Shown here one piece after another: positions 20,956 to 29,437 of a stretch of 64,000 bases of DNA (within the stretch, counting starts at the first letter, position 1; every line of letters starts with the position of its first letter). This stretch comes from Aidingimonas lacisalsi (lineage in GTDB: Bacteria > Pseudomonadota > Gammaproteobacteria > Pseudomonadales > Halomonadaceae). The stretch spans positions 186,001 through 250,000 of the forward strand of contig NZ_VRYH01000002.1 of the NCBI RefSeq assembly GCF_008079445.1. Direction: 5' to 3'. The position numbers and the translations under genes were made by a program. Under the pieces are notes generated by a model. The model saw only the letters and a program-made list of their open reading frames with translations, was not told the origin of the DNA and searched no databases.

Positions 20956-22362
20956 ATGGATAACTGTTTATCACTCGATGCTACGCACCTGCTTGCCGCT
21001 TATCGCGATAGGCGATTATCACCGCTGGAGTATGCCGAGGCCTTGATTGCGCAGGTCGAATGTTGGGAACCCAGCCTCAATGCCCTCTATACCTACTACC
21101 CGGATGACTTGTTGAGGGCGGCACGAGAGTCCACCTCTCGTTGGACGCGAGGGGCCCCACGCGGGAGGCTGGATGGCGTGCCGGTGACTCTCAAGGAGCT
21201 GATAGCGACCCGCGACGAACCGGTGCCCGGCGGCGTCGACATCGGCATTTCCGACGCAGCTTCCCAGGATGCACCACCGGCGGCACGCCTGGCCGAGGAT
21301 AGCGCGCTGTTGTTAGGGAAAACGACCTGTCCTGATTACGGCATGTTGTCGTCCGGACTGTCTTCCTTGCATGGTTTGACCCGCAATCCGTGGCATCTCG
21401 ACTGCAATACCGGCGGGTCCAGTTCGGGCGCCGGAGCGGCGGCGGCGGCCGGATACGGGCCGCTGCACGTAGGGACCGACATCGGCGGTTCCATACGTCT
21501 CCCGGCCGCCTGGTGCGGTGTCGTGGGCTTCAAGCCCACGTTGGGGCGAATTCCCATCGATCCCTATTATGTCGGACGCTGTGCTGGACCGATGACCCGC
21601 AGTGTCGATGATGCAGCACTGATGATGATGAGTCTGTCCCGCACCGATCGTCGCGATGCCATGCGTTTGCCACCGGAACGTATCGATTGGATGGACCTGA
21701 CGCTGAACGTACACGGATTGCGTCTTGGCGTCATGATGGACGCGGGCTGCGGTCTACCGCTGGATGAGGAGATTCGCGAGCAGGTGGAAGTCGCCGCCCG
21801 TCGTTTCGAGGCTGCCGGGGCGACCCTGGTACCGCTCGAACCGGTACTGACGCGTGACATGCTCGATGGGCTGGATCAATTCTGGCGTGCACGCCAATGG
21901 AGTGAACTCGAACGGTTGACGCCTGAGCAGCGAGACCGCGTGCTACCGGCCATCCTGGCATGGGCCGACGATGGCGCACGCCTCAGCGGTCTCGAGGTGG
22001 TACGGGGGTTCCAACAGACACTGAACATGCGTCGAGCGACCGAGTCGGTCTTTGACGGCGTGGATGCGCTGATCTCGCCGACAACGCCGAATATTGCCTT
22101 CCCGGCCACCTGGATCTCCCCCACGAACGATCCTCGCCAGCCATTCGAGCACATTGCATACACCGTTCCCTGGAACATGGGAGAGCAGCCGGCCATATCG
22201 CTCACTGCCGGATTTAGTCACGATGGCATGCCGATAGGGGTTCAACTCGTCGGTCCACGCTTCGCCGATCACTTGACGCTCAAGCTGGCCAAGGCATTGG
22301 AAACGTGGCGAGGCCCTATCCCGTTCTGGCCATCGCCACCCGATGCCGGTATGGCGCACTGA
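20956..22362 (+). CDS. Amidase signature family hydrolase
   Basis: A 468-residue amidase of the GatA/amidase-signature family, which hydrolyses C-N bonds of amides. The Ser-cisSer-Lys triad can be placed at Lys80 (GVPVTLKEL), Ser156 (NTGGSSSGAGAA) and Ser179 (TDIGGSIRLPAAWCG). The family block GFKPTLGRIP and PMTRSVDDAALMM follow. The natural amide is unknown. It is followed after about 50 bases by a small membrane protein gene and a sodium:solute symporter, which suggests that the symporter imports the amide or a related compound. Confidence 0.88.
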   Translation: MDNCLSLDATHLLAAYRDRRLSPLEYAEALIAQVECWEPSLNALYTYYPDDLLRAARESTSRWTRGAPRGRLDGVPVTLKELIATRDEPVPGGVDIGISDAASQDAPPAARLAEDSALLLGKTTCPDYGMLSSGLSSLHGLTRNPWHLDCNTGGSSSGAGAAAAAGYGPLHVGTDIGGSIRLPAAWCGVVGFKPTLGRIPIDPYYVGRCAGPMTRSVDDAALMMMSLSRTDRRDAMRLPPERIDWMDLTLNVHGLRLGVMMDAGCGLPLDEEIREQVEVAARRFEAAGATLVPLEPVLTRDMLDGLDQFWRARQWSELERLTPEQRDRVLPAILAWADDGARLSGLEVVRGFQQTLNMRRATESVFDGVDALISPTTPNIAFPATWISPTNDPRQPFEHIAYTVPWNMGEQPAISLTAGFSHDGMPIGVQLVGPRFADHLTLKLAKALETWRGPIPFWPSPPDAGMAH

Positions 22363-22412
22363 AGCGTGCCGGATGATCAGGGACACATACCATTCATCGA
22401 CAGGAGATTGTC

Positions 22413-22646
22413 ATGCAGCGTTTCGTCGTCCTTCCCACCACGCGTACCGGCTGGTTGCTGTTGGCTGCATTCGTGGCCGTGATCGGGGCGGGCATCTGGC
22501 CGGTGATTGGCTGGATCAATCGCGCCACCTTGTTGCTGGGGTTGCCGCTGATCGTGGTATGGAGCTATCTCGTGATTTTCGCGTGTGTTGCCGTCATGGC
22601 GATCGCCAATCACTGCATTGAATGGGAGGACGAGCCGCATGAATAG
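22413..22646 (+). CDS. Small membrane protein, DUF3311-like, paired with symporter
   Basis: A 77-residue protein with two membrane segments (about residues 14-32 and 40-64) and an acidic C-terminus (EWEDEPHE). DUF3311-type small proteins are often encoded directly before sodium:solute symporters and may be accessory subunits. The reading frame overlaps the symporter start by eight bases, which supports coupled translation. AGGAG lies upstream of the ATG. The family name is tentative; the pairing is seen directly. Confidence 0.75.
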   Translation: MQRFVVLPTTRTGWLLLAAFVAVIGAGIWPVIGWINRATLLLGLPLIVVWSYLVIFACVAVMAIANHCIEWEDEPHE

Positions 22647-24159
22647 TGTCTGGCCCCTAGTCATCACGCTGGTGTATGTCGCTATCGCCATGCTCATCGG
22701 ACTGCGTGCACGGGCCGGGCAGCACATGAATACCCTCGAAGAGTGGGGTGTCGCCGGGCGCAGCATGGGGCCGGTGACGCTTTATTTGCTGATCGCGGCC
22801 GGCAGCGTCAGCGCCTACACCTTCATGGGCGCTCCAGGATGGGCTTACTCCAAGGGAGTCGCAGTGTTCTATGTCGCGATCTACTTGGCTTACCTCGCCC
22901 TGGTTGCCTGGTATTTCGGACCCAAAGTGTGGGCGTTCGGTGAGCGTTTTGGCCATGTCACCCAAGCCAGTGCCATTGCCGACCGTTATCAGAGCCCGGG
23001 GCTGGGCGCGTTGGCGGCGCTGGTCATGTCGGTGGGGTCGATCGCCTACGCGGTACTGCAGACGGTAGGCTCGGCATACATTCTGTTCGTGATGAGCGGT
23101 GGGTGGATTCCGGTCTGGCTGGGCGTCGTGCTGGTGCTGTCCTGTATCGCCGTCTATCTGTATATCAGTGGCCAGCGTGCCATCGGGCGCACCAATGCCT
23201 TCCAGGGCATCCTGATGTTGATCGTCGCTTGGGCGGTCGGTCTGTGGGCGGTTCATAGCGCGACGGGCGGCTTGAGCTTTGGCGCCGTCTTCGAGCGTAT
23301 TCAAGCCGAGCATGGCGAGTTTCTTACGCTACCCGGGGCGGGTGGCGACATGAGCTTCAGTTTCTGGACGACATCGATCATCGTATCGATGCTGTCGTTC
23401 ATGCCGCCCGTCTGGACCCAATGGATGAGTGCTTCTTCAGCACGAACCATTCGGCGTAGCGCGACCTGGCTGCCGACTTATTATGTGGTGATTCTGCCCA
23501 TGGTCGTGGTCGGCTTCATCGGTATCTATTCGTTACCCGAGCTGGAACGGGCCGATACGGTCGTGCTGGAATACGCCATGGCACATTTGCCGGTAGTGCT
23601 GGTGGGATTGCTGGGGGCCGGGACGCTGGCGGCTTCCATGTCATCGAGCGAACCGTTCATTCATTCCGTCGCGTTGTCTTGGGGCAAGGATGTATTACAA
23701 CCCTTGCTAGGGCTCTCCAATGCACGCACCGCGATGCTGACGCGTTGGCTGATCTTGCCATTGATGGCCTTGATCATCGCGCCTCTGGCGATTGCCGAGC
23801 CGGGGAGTCTGGTGATGATTCTCCTGATCGGGCTGGGATTCGCATCCCAGGTGTTGCCGGCCTTCATCGGCATGTTCTTCTGGCCTCGAGCGTCGTGGCT
23901 GGGGGTGATGGCAGGGGTGGTGACCGGCTTCTTGGTGACTGTCGCATTGACGACGCTATGGCCGCACCCGCTGGGCATTCATGCCGGTTTCTGGGGGCTG
24001 ATGCTCAATCTACCGGTGTTCATTGTGGTCTCGCTGGTGACGGCTCCGGCCCCGGCAGACGTGATTGAGCGATTTTTTCGCATTGCGGCCCCGCATGGCT
24101 TGACGCGACTGGGTCGGGCTATCCCCGATGAACGGGAATCGCCAGGCTGGAGTCGGTAG
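22639..24159 (+). CDS. Sodium:solute symporter family protein
   Basis: A 506-residue inner-membrane transporter of the SSS family with about 13 hydrophobic segments. Signatures are WGVAGRSMGPVTLYLLIAAGSVSAYTFMG near the N-terminus, FGERFGHVTQASAIADRYQSPGLG, YLYISGQRAIGRTNAFQGILM and SMSSSEPFIHSVALSWGKDVLQPLLG. It uses the sodium gradient to import a solute, which fits a halophile. The substrate is unknown, but the upstream amidase suggests an amide or carboxylate. The start at 22639 has GGGAGGA 8 bases upstream. It ends before a convergent LacI gene. Confidence 0.9.
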   Translation: MNSVWPLVITLVYVAIAMLIGLRARAGQHMNTLEEWGVAGRSMGPVTLYLLIAAGSVSAYTFMGAPGWAYSKGVAVFYVAIYLAYLALVAWYFGPKVWAFGERFGHVTQASAIADRYQSPGLGALAALVMSVGSIAYAVLQTVGSAYILFVMSGGWIPVWLGVVLVLSCIAVYLYISGQRAIGRTNAFQGILMLIVAWAVGLWAVHSATGGLSFGAVFERIQAEHGEFLTLPGAGGDMSFSFWTTSIIVSMLSFMPPVWTQWMSASSARTIRRSATWLPTYYVVILPMVVVGFIGIYSLPELERADTVVLEYAMAHLPVVLVGLLGAGTLAASMSSSEPFIHSVALSWGKDVLQPLLGLSNARTAMLTRWLILPLMALIIAPLAIAEPGSLVMILLIGLGFASQVLPAFIGMFFWPRASWLGVMAGVVTGFLVTVALTTLWPHPLGIHAGFWGLMLNLPVFIVVSLVTAPAPADVIERFFRIAAPHGLTRLGRAIPDERESPGWSR

Positions 24160-24185
24160 CTGGGCGTCGCCAACAAGAGGGTGCA

Positions 24186-25220
24186 TCACGCGCTATCTCC
24201 CACGAGCAGTTCAAAGCCGACATCGACCTGGCTGTGTTCCACCGGCCGGCCTTCAATGCGGGCGATGAGTTGTTCTGCAGCGATGCGCCCGATGGCTTCC
24301 CGGGGCGAAGCGATAGTGGTCAGACGCGGCGTGATGGCCTGGCCGATGGGCAATCCGGTGAACCCGCAGATGGCGATCTCCTGCGGAATGCGAATACCCA
24401 GCCGTACGGCATGTAGCACGGCGCCGGTGGCGAGGATGTCATCGGCGAAGTGAATGGCCTCAGCGGAAGGGTGATGTTCCAGCACGCTGTCCAGTGCCTG
24501 GCCACCAAGCTCGAAACTGCTGGGAGTCTCCCATTCGCACATTGGTGCCTCCCGACCGGTGTCGGTCAGCAGGTCACGATGGCCCTCGTAACGGAGTCTG
24601 GCGCGGTAGTTTCCGCCCATCTGTGTGCCGGCATACACGATTCGCCGGTAACCGGTATCGAGAAGATAGCGCGTCATACGCCGCCCGGCCTGGTAATGAG
24701 ACAGCCCGACGTTGAGATCGATGGCCTCGCCCAGCTCCATGATCTCGACGATGGGTTTGGGCCACTGCTGGAGTAAGCCGGCACAGCCCGGCTCATGGCG
24801 AAGGCCGGTGGTGACCAGTGCCGATGACGACCAGCCGAAAAAGGTTTTCACCAATTCCCGCTCACGTTGCATATTGTAATCGGTATTGCCCAGCAATATC
24901 TGGTAGCCATGCGCTTCGAAGGTGCTTTGCAGCCCCTGTATGACCTCGATGAACACGACGTTGGAGAGCGAGGGTACGATCACGGCGATGAATCGGGAGT
25001 TGGCGGACGCCAGGCTACCGGCAACCATATTCCGAACATAGCCGACCTTGTCGATGGCTGCTTCGACGCGTCGTCGCGTTGACTCACGCACGCTGCCCGG
25101 CGAATTGAGCACTCGCGATACGGTGATCGATGACACCTCGGCTTCCCTGGCGACATCAGTGAGCGTGGGGCTGTCCAGGCCTTTGCGGCGTCGCCTTTCC
25201 GGTGGCTGCTGATCGGTCAT
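24186..25220 (-). CDS. LacI-family regulator of the acid-sugar operon
   Basis: A 344-residue LacI/GalR repressor. The N-terminal DNA-binding domain (about residues 18-66) reads LTDVAREAEVSSITVSRVLNSPGSVRESTRRRVEAAIDKVGYVRN, followed by the hinge and a periplasmic-binding-like effector domain (FIAVIVPSLSNVVFIEVIQGLQ), closest in feel to GntR (gluconate) repressors. It is divergent from ltnD, and the shared region holds a perfect 16-bp palindrome of LacI type over the ltnD promoter. The probable effector is an acid sugar or its catabolic intermediate. Function as repressor is inferred from operator placement. Confidence 0.88.
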   Translation of the reverse strand: MTDQQPPERRRRKGLDSPTLTDVAREAEVSSITVSRVLNSPGSVRESTRRRVEAAIDKVGYVRNMVAGSLASANSRFIAVIVPSLSNVVFIEVIQGLQSTFEAHGYQILLGNTDYNMQRERELVKTFFGWSSSALVTTGLRHEPGCAGLLQQWPKPIVEIMELGEAIDLNVGLSHYQAGRRMTRYLLDTGYRRIVYAGTQMGGNYRARLRYEGHRDLLTDTGREAPMCEWETPSSFELGGQALDSVLEHHPSAEAIHFADDILATGAVLHAVRLGIRIPQEIAICGFTGLPIGQAITPRLTTIASPREAIGRIAAEQLIARIEGRPVEHSQVDVGFELLVGDSA

Positions 25221-25341
25221 TCTTGGCTCCCATGCCGGCGATGGTCTTCATCGATTCTACGGGCGCTGCCGATACCTGCAGGAATACAGGTCGCAGCGGC
25301 GCTAGAAATCTAGACATTAGTCGGAGTCTGCTTCTTCACTC

Positions 25342-25389
25342 TTGCGTGTCATCCGAGCATCATCTAAATATGGATGTTAGCGCTAACAT
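25342..25389 (+). promoter_or_regulatory. Promoter and LacI-type operator of the ltnD operon
   Basis: A -35 TTGCGT (25342-25347) and -10 TAAATA (25365-25370) are 17 bases apart. Starting 4 bases after the -10 is ATGTTAGCGCTAACAT (25374-25389), a perfect palindrome with the central CG step typical of LacI-family operators. It would cover the transcription start and block initiation. It lies about 50 bases before ltnD and about 150 before the divergent LacI gene. Confidence 0.78.
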
Positions 25390-25440
25390 GAATAGACGAC
25401 ACTGAGGCTTTTATCAAGCGCTCAGTCGAGGAGACACCGA

Positions 25441-26382
25441 ATGCCGCAGCAATCATCAGCCAATGCCATAGGCATCATCGGTTTGGGAGCCATGGGGGCG
25501 GGTATTGCCGGCGCCATGCGTGCTTGCGGACTGAATGTCATTGGTTGCGATGTCTCGGAACAGGCCAGACGGGCTTTCACCGCAGAGGGTGGACGTTGTG
25601 TGGCGCATCCTCACGAGTTGGCGGCGGAATGTCGCATCGTGGTGATGGTCGTGGTCAATGCCGAGCAGGTCGAGACGGTACTGTTTGGTGATGATGGGTT
25701 GGCGGCTCGCTTGGCATCCCGCAGTTTGATCGTGCAGTGCGCGACTGTCGCGCCGAGCTATGCTCGCGATCTGGGCGAGCGTCTCGCCAACCATGATCTG
25801 ATGATGCTGGATGCACCGATCAGCGGTGGTGCCGTCAAAGCGAAAAGCGGCCACCTCTCGGTGATGGCGTCAGGATGCGAGGCAGCGTTCACCATGGGCA
25901 GCGAAGCGCTCGATGCCATGGCGGCTCAGGTGTATCGCCTAGGCGACTCCCCCGGTGTGGGGTCCAGCGTCAAGCTGGTCAATCAGCATCTGGCTGGAGT
26001 GCATATCGCGGCGGCAGCCGAAGCCATGGCGCTCGGCATACGCATGGGGATCGATCCTCACACGCTTTACGATGTAATTACGCATTCAGCGGGTAATTCC
26101 TGGATGTTCGAGAACCGCGTTCCGCATATCCTGGCGGGTGACTATACGCCACTTTCGGCGGTGGATATCTTCGTCAAGGATCTCAATCTGGTTCATCAAA
26201 CCGGACGCGAACTGACATTTGCCATGCCGGTGGCAGCCAGTGCGCTGCAGCAATTTACCGCCGCCAGCGGCGCCGGCCTGGGGAAAGAGGACGATGCGGC
26301 GGTCATCAAGGTCTATCAACGATTATCCGGCCTGGATCTGCCTGCGGCCAACGATACCGATCATAGTGAGGTAACGTCATGA
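25441..26382 (+). CDS. ltnD: L-threonate dehydrogenase
   Basis: LtnD oxidises L-threonate to 2-oxo-tetronate with NAD. The 313-residue protein belongs to the 3-hydroxyisobutyrate dehydrogenase superfamily: GIIGLGAMGAGIAGAMRACG binds NAD, DAPISGGAVKAKSGHLSVMASG is the substrate loop, and the catalytic lysine is in VGSSVKLVNQHLAGVH. The insertion VYRLGDSPGVG and the neighbour genes otnK and otnC match LtnD loci. A GAGGAGA ribosome binding site precedes the ATG. The end overlaps otnK by four bases. Specificity is inferred from context. Confidence 0.87.
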   Translation: MPQQSSANAIGIIGLGAMGAGIAGAMRACGLNVIGCDVSEQARRAFTAEGGRCVAHPHELAAECRIVVMVVVNAEQVETVLFGDDGLAARLASRSLIVQCATVAPSYARDLGERLANHDLMMLDAPISGGAVKAKSGHLSVMASGCEAAFTMGSEALDAMAAQVYRLGDSPGVGSSVKLVNQHLAGVHIAAAAEAMALGIRMGIDPHTLYDVITHSAGNSWMFENRVPHILAGDYTPLSAVDIFVKDLNLVHQTGRELTFAMPVAASALQQFTAASGAGLGKEDDAAVIKVYQRLSGLDLPAANDTDHSEVTS

Positions 26383-27671
26383 CACTGGTGCTGGGAGCCA
26401 TCGCGGACGATTTCACCGGAGCCACCGATCTAGCCAATAACCTGGTTCGTGCCGGCATGCGAACCTTGCAAGTGATAGGTGTTCCCGACGGCGATGTGGC
26501 GCTGGGGGAGATCGATGCCGTGGTCGTTGCGTTGAAGTCACGGACTTGTCCGGTGTCCGAAGCGATTGCTGACTCTCGAGCGGCACTCGACTGGTTGCAG
26601 GAGCAGGGCGCTCGGCAACTCTTTTTCAAGTACTGTTCGACGTTCGATTCCACCGACGACGGCAATATCGGCCCGGTGGCGGATGCACTGCTCGACCGTC
26701 TGGAAAGCCGGCAAACCGTCATGGTACCGGCATTTCCCATCAATGGACGGACCGTGTATCAAGGCCATCTGTTCGTCGGGGACCGTCTGCTCAATGAGAG
26801 TGGTATGGAGAATCATCCACTCAATCCGATGACGGACGCCGACCTGGTGAGAGTCTTGTCCCGTCAAACATCCCATACGGTCGGCTTGTTATCCCATCAC
26901 GCCCTGGTGTCGGGCATCGAAACCACTGGGCAACGCTTGCGAACCTTGCAGGCCGATGGGGTCCGTCACGTGATTTGTGACAGCCTGGATGAACATGACC
27001 TCGCAACGCTGGCGAGCGCCGTCGTCGAGTATCCGTTAGTCACTGGAGGCTCTGGATTGGGACAGGCCTTGCCTGCGGAATATCGACGCCTTGGTTGGCT
27101 GGACGAGGTTACGAACGCCGGTCGATTGACGCCGTCGAGTGGTGCGTCGTTAGTGGTTTCGGGCAGTTGCTCTAAAGCGACTCTGAGCCAGGTAGAGCAT
27201 TTTCTGGCTGATCATCACGGTTTCGCACTGGACCCGTTGTCCCTTTCGGAAGGTGACGACATGTTCGAGCAGGCACTGGCGTTTGCCCGTGAACATTTGT
27301 TTGCCGGGCAGGGGGAGGCCCAGCCGGTCCTGCTGTACGCGTCGGCGTCACCCGAGAAGGTCGACAAGGCCCAGCAGCGACTGGGGGCGACAGCAGCCGG
27401 CGAGTTGGTAGAGCGAGCACTGTCCCGGCTGACGCGCATCCTGGTCGATGAGGGCGTGGGAAGATTGGTGGTCGCGGGTGGCGAAACCTCCGGAGCCGTG
27501 GTGTCGGCTCTCGGTATTCGCGAGTTGCGCATCGGTGAGCAGATCGATCCTGGGGTTCCCTGGACTCAAGCGCCGTTACCCGAGCGCGACACGCCCCTCT
27601 CTCTGGCCTTGAAATCCGGCAACTTCGGTGATGTCGATTTCTTCTCACGTGCATTCGAGGTGTTGCCATGA
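26379..27671 (+). CDS. otnK: 3-oxo-tetronate kinase (DUF1537 family)
   Basis: OtnK phosphorylates 3-oxo-tetronate at C4 with ATP. The 430-residue protein has the N-terminal substrate domain with LGAIADDFTGATDLANNLVRAG and KYCSTFDSTDDGNIGPVADAL, and the C-terminal nucleotide domain with VVSGSCSKATLSQVEHF, VAGGETSGAVVSALGI and ALKSGNFGDVDFF, all DUF1537 hallmarks. It overlaps ltnD and otnC by four bases each (ATGA), so the three are tightly coupled. A second, distinct DUF1537 kinase lies at 36890-38221. Confidence 0.92.
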   Translation: MTLVLGAIADDFTGATDLANNLVRAGMRTLQVIGVPDGDVALGEIDAVVVALKSRTCPVSEAIADSRAALDWLQEQGARQLFFKYCSTFDSTDDGNIGPVADALLDRLESRQTVMVPAFPINGRTVYQGHLFVGDRLLNESGMENHPLNPMTDADLVRVLSRQTSHTVGLLSHHALVSGIETTGQRLRTLQADGVRHVICDSLDEHDLATLASAVVEYPLVTGGSGLGQALPAEYRRLGWLDEVTNAGRLTPSSGASLVVSGSCSKATLSQVEHFLADHHGFALDPLSLSEGDDMFEQALAFAREHLFAGQGEAQPVLLYASASPEKVDKAQQRLGATAAGELVERALSRLTRILVDEGVGRLVVAGGETSGAVVSALGIRELRIGEQIDPGVPWTQAPLPERDTPLSLALKSGNFGDVDFFSRAFEVLP

Positions 27672-28315
27672 GCGTGCATCATGAAAATCAGTTGCGCGAG
27701 CAGATATCGGTGCTGGGCAAGTCGTTGTTCGACCGTGGCCTGACCATGGGGTCCAGCGGCAATATCAGTGTGCGTCTGGAAGATGGCGGATGGCTGATGA
27801 CGCCCACCAATGCTTGCCTTGGGCGGCTCGATCCGGCGCGAATCTCGCATCTGGACGAGCAAGGTAGGCAACTCGGTGGCGACGCGCCGACCAAGGAAAC
27901 TTTCCTGCACATGGCGATGTATTCAGAGCGTCCCCGTTCCCAGGCCATCGTTCACCTGCATTCGACGCACTCGGTGGCGGTATCCTGTCTGCCAGATATC
28001 GATCCACATGACTGCATTCCGCCATTGACGGCCTACTATGTCATGCGCGTCGGTCGATTGCCGCTGGTGCCTTACCACCTCCCCGGTGACTCGGCGTTGG
28101 GCGATGCCGTCCAGGGGTTGGCGGGAAAGCATAGTGCCGTGTTGCTGGCCAATCATGGGCCGGTGGTGGCTGGAAAATCATTGGAAGCCGCGGTCTATGC
28201 TACTGAAGAACTCGAGGAGACGGCCAAGCTGTTCCTGCTACTGCATGGCCGCAACCCGCGTGCCCTGACCGATGAGCAGGTAGCAGAGTTGGAAGCCCGT
28301 TTCCCACGGGATTGA
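27668..28315 (+). CDS. otnC: 3-oxo-tetronate 4-phosphate decarboxylase (class II aldolase family)
   Basis: OtnC converts 3-oxo-tetronate 4-phosphate to dihydroxyacetone phosphate and CO2. The 215-residue protein is of the class II aldolase/adducin family: MGSSGNISVRLEDGGWLMTPTNACLG near the N-terminus, KETFLHMAMY, the metal-binding HLHSTHSVAVSCL, and VLLANHGPVVAGKSLEAAVYATEELEETAKLF. It follows otnK with a four-base overlap. Family membership is firm; the substrate is assigned by operon context, and an L-fuculose-phosphate aldolase-like activity is the fallback. Confidence 0.9.
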   Translation: MSVHHENQLREQISVLGKSLFDRGLTMGSSGNISVRLEDGGWLMTPTNACLGRLDPARISHLDEQGRQLGGDAPTKETFLHMAMYSERPRSQAIVHLHSTHSVAVSCLPDIDPHDCIPPLTAYYVMRVGRLPLVPYHLPGDSALGDAVQGLAGKHSAVLLANHGPVVAGKSLEAAVYATEELEETAKLFLLLHGRNPRALTDEQVAELEARFPRD

Positions 28316-28358
28316 TATACCTAAGGCGATGGTCATATCGCCATGTCGGGAGCTTGCC

Positions 28359-29327
28359 ATGCATGTATTGATGACCGGTGCGGCCGGTTTCCTCGGCCAA
28401 CGTCTGGCCCGAGCCCTGATCGAACGTAACGAGCTCGATGGACGGACGCTCTCACATCTGACGTTGGTGGATCAGATGGAGGCACCGATGCCTGCCGACG
28501 CCGCCTGTTCGGTGGACACCCGAGCCTTGGATATCACCGCCGACGGTGCGTTGGATGCGATGCTCGACACACGCCCGGATGTCATTTTCCACCTTGCTGC
28601 GGTGGTCAGTTCGGCGGCCGAGGCCGATTTCGATCTGGGCATGCGGGTCAATTTCGATGCCACGCGAGCGTTGCTGGAGAGCTGCCGGTCCCGGGAGTTG
28701 TCGGCTACCCGACTGATCATGGCCAGTTCCGTGGCGGTCTACGGGGGAGACTTGCCCGAGGTGCTCGACGATTTGACGGCGCTGCAGCCGCAGAGCTCCT
28801 ACGGCACGCAAAAGGCCATGTGTGAGCTGCTGATCAATGACTACAGCCGTCGCGGTTTCGTCGACGGTCGGGTGTTGCGTTTGCCGACCATCGTGATCCG
28901 GCCGGGTCGACCCAATGCGGCAGCATCCAGCTTCGCCTCGGGTATCTTGCGTGAACCTCTCAACGGCGAGACGACGGTGTGTCCCGTGCCGACCGATCTG
29001 GATTTGTTCGTGATGTCGCCGGATCGTGTGATCGAGTCCCTGTTACATGGGGCTGAAGTCCCGGGCGCGGATTTCGGTGCATCGCGTAGCCTGATGCTGC
29101 CGGGGCTGACGGTAAGCGTCGATGAGATGTTGGAGACGTTGCGCGAGGTGGCCGGCCAGGAGGCGCTGGATCGGGTCAGCTACGAGCGTGATCCACGCAT
29201 CGAGTCGATCGTCGCGAGCTGGCCGCCACGCTTCGAGACACGCAAGGCACAGCAATTGGGATTCAAAGGCGATGATAACTTCCGCGATATCGTCGACGCC
29301 TATCTCGAGGAAGCACACAAAGCATGA
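28359..29327 (+). CDS. denD: D-erythronate dehydrogenase
   Basis: DenD oxidises D-erythronate to 2-oxo-tetronate with NAD. The 322-residue extended short-chain dehydrogenase has the Rossmann motif MTGAAGFLGQRLA, HLAAVVSSAAEADFDLGMRVNFDATRALLE, and the catalytic Y-X3-K in SSYGTQKAMCELL; RPGRPNAAASSFASGILREPLNG is typical of this branch. The start at 28359 has GGGAG 8 bases upstream. Having both ltnD and denD feeding otnK/otnC means that L-threonate and D-erythronate probably share the lower pathway. Confidence 0.88.
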   Translation: MHVLMTGAAGFLGQRLARALIERNELDGRTLSHLTLVDQMEAPMPADAACSVDTRALDITADGALDAMLDTRPDVIFHLAAVVSSAAEADFDLGMRVNFDATRALLESCRSRELSATRLIMASSVAVYGGDLPEVLDDLTALQPQSSYGTQKAMCELLINDYSRRGFVDGRVLRLPTIVIRPGRPNAAASSFASGILREPLNGETTVCPVPTDLDLFVMSPDRVIESLLHGAEVPGADFGASRSLMLPGLTVSVDEMLETLREVAGQEALDRVSYERDPRIESIVASWPPRFETRKAQQLGFKGDDNFRDIVDAYLEEAHKA

Positions 29328-29437
29328 AGAGGTAGGTGGCGCGGGTAACCGGGGTGCATGACCAGGCCCCTGAGAAAGGTACAGCGGAGAATCCGTTGGC
29401 CAACCATCAAAGCGCAAACTCCGTAGGAGGAATAACA

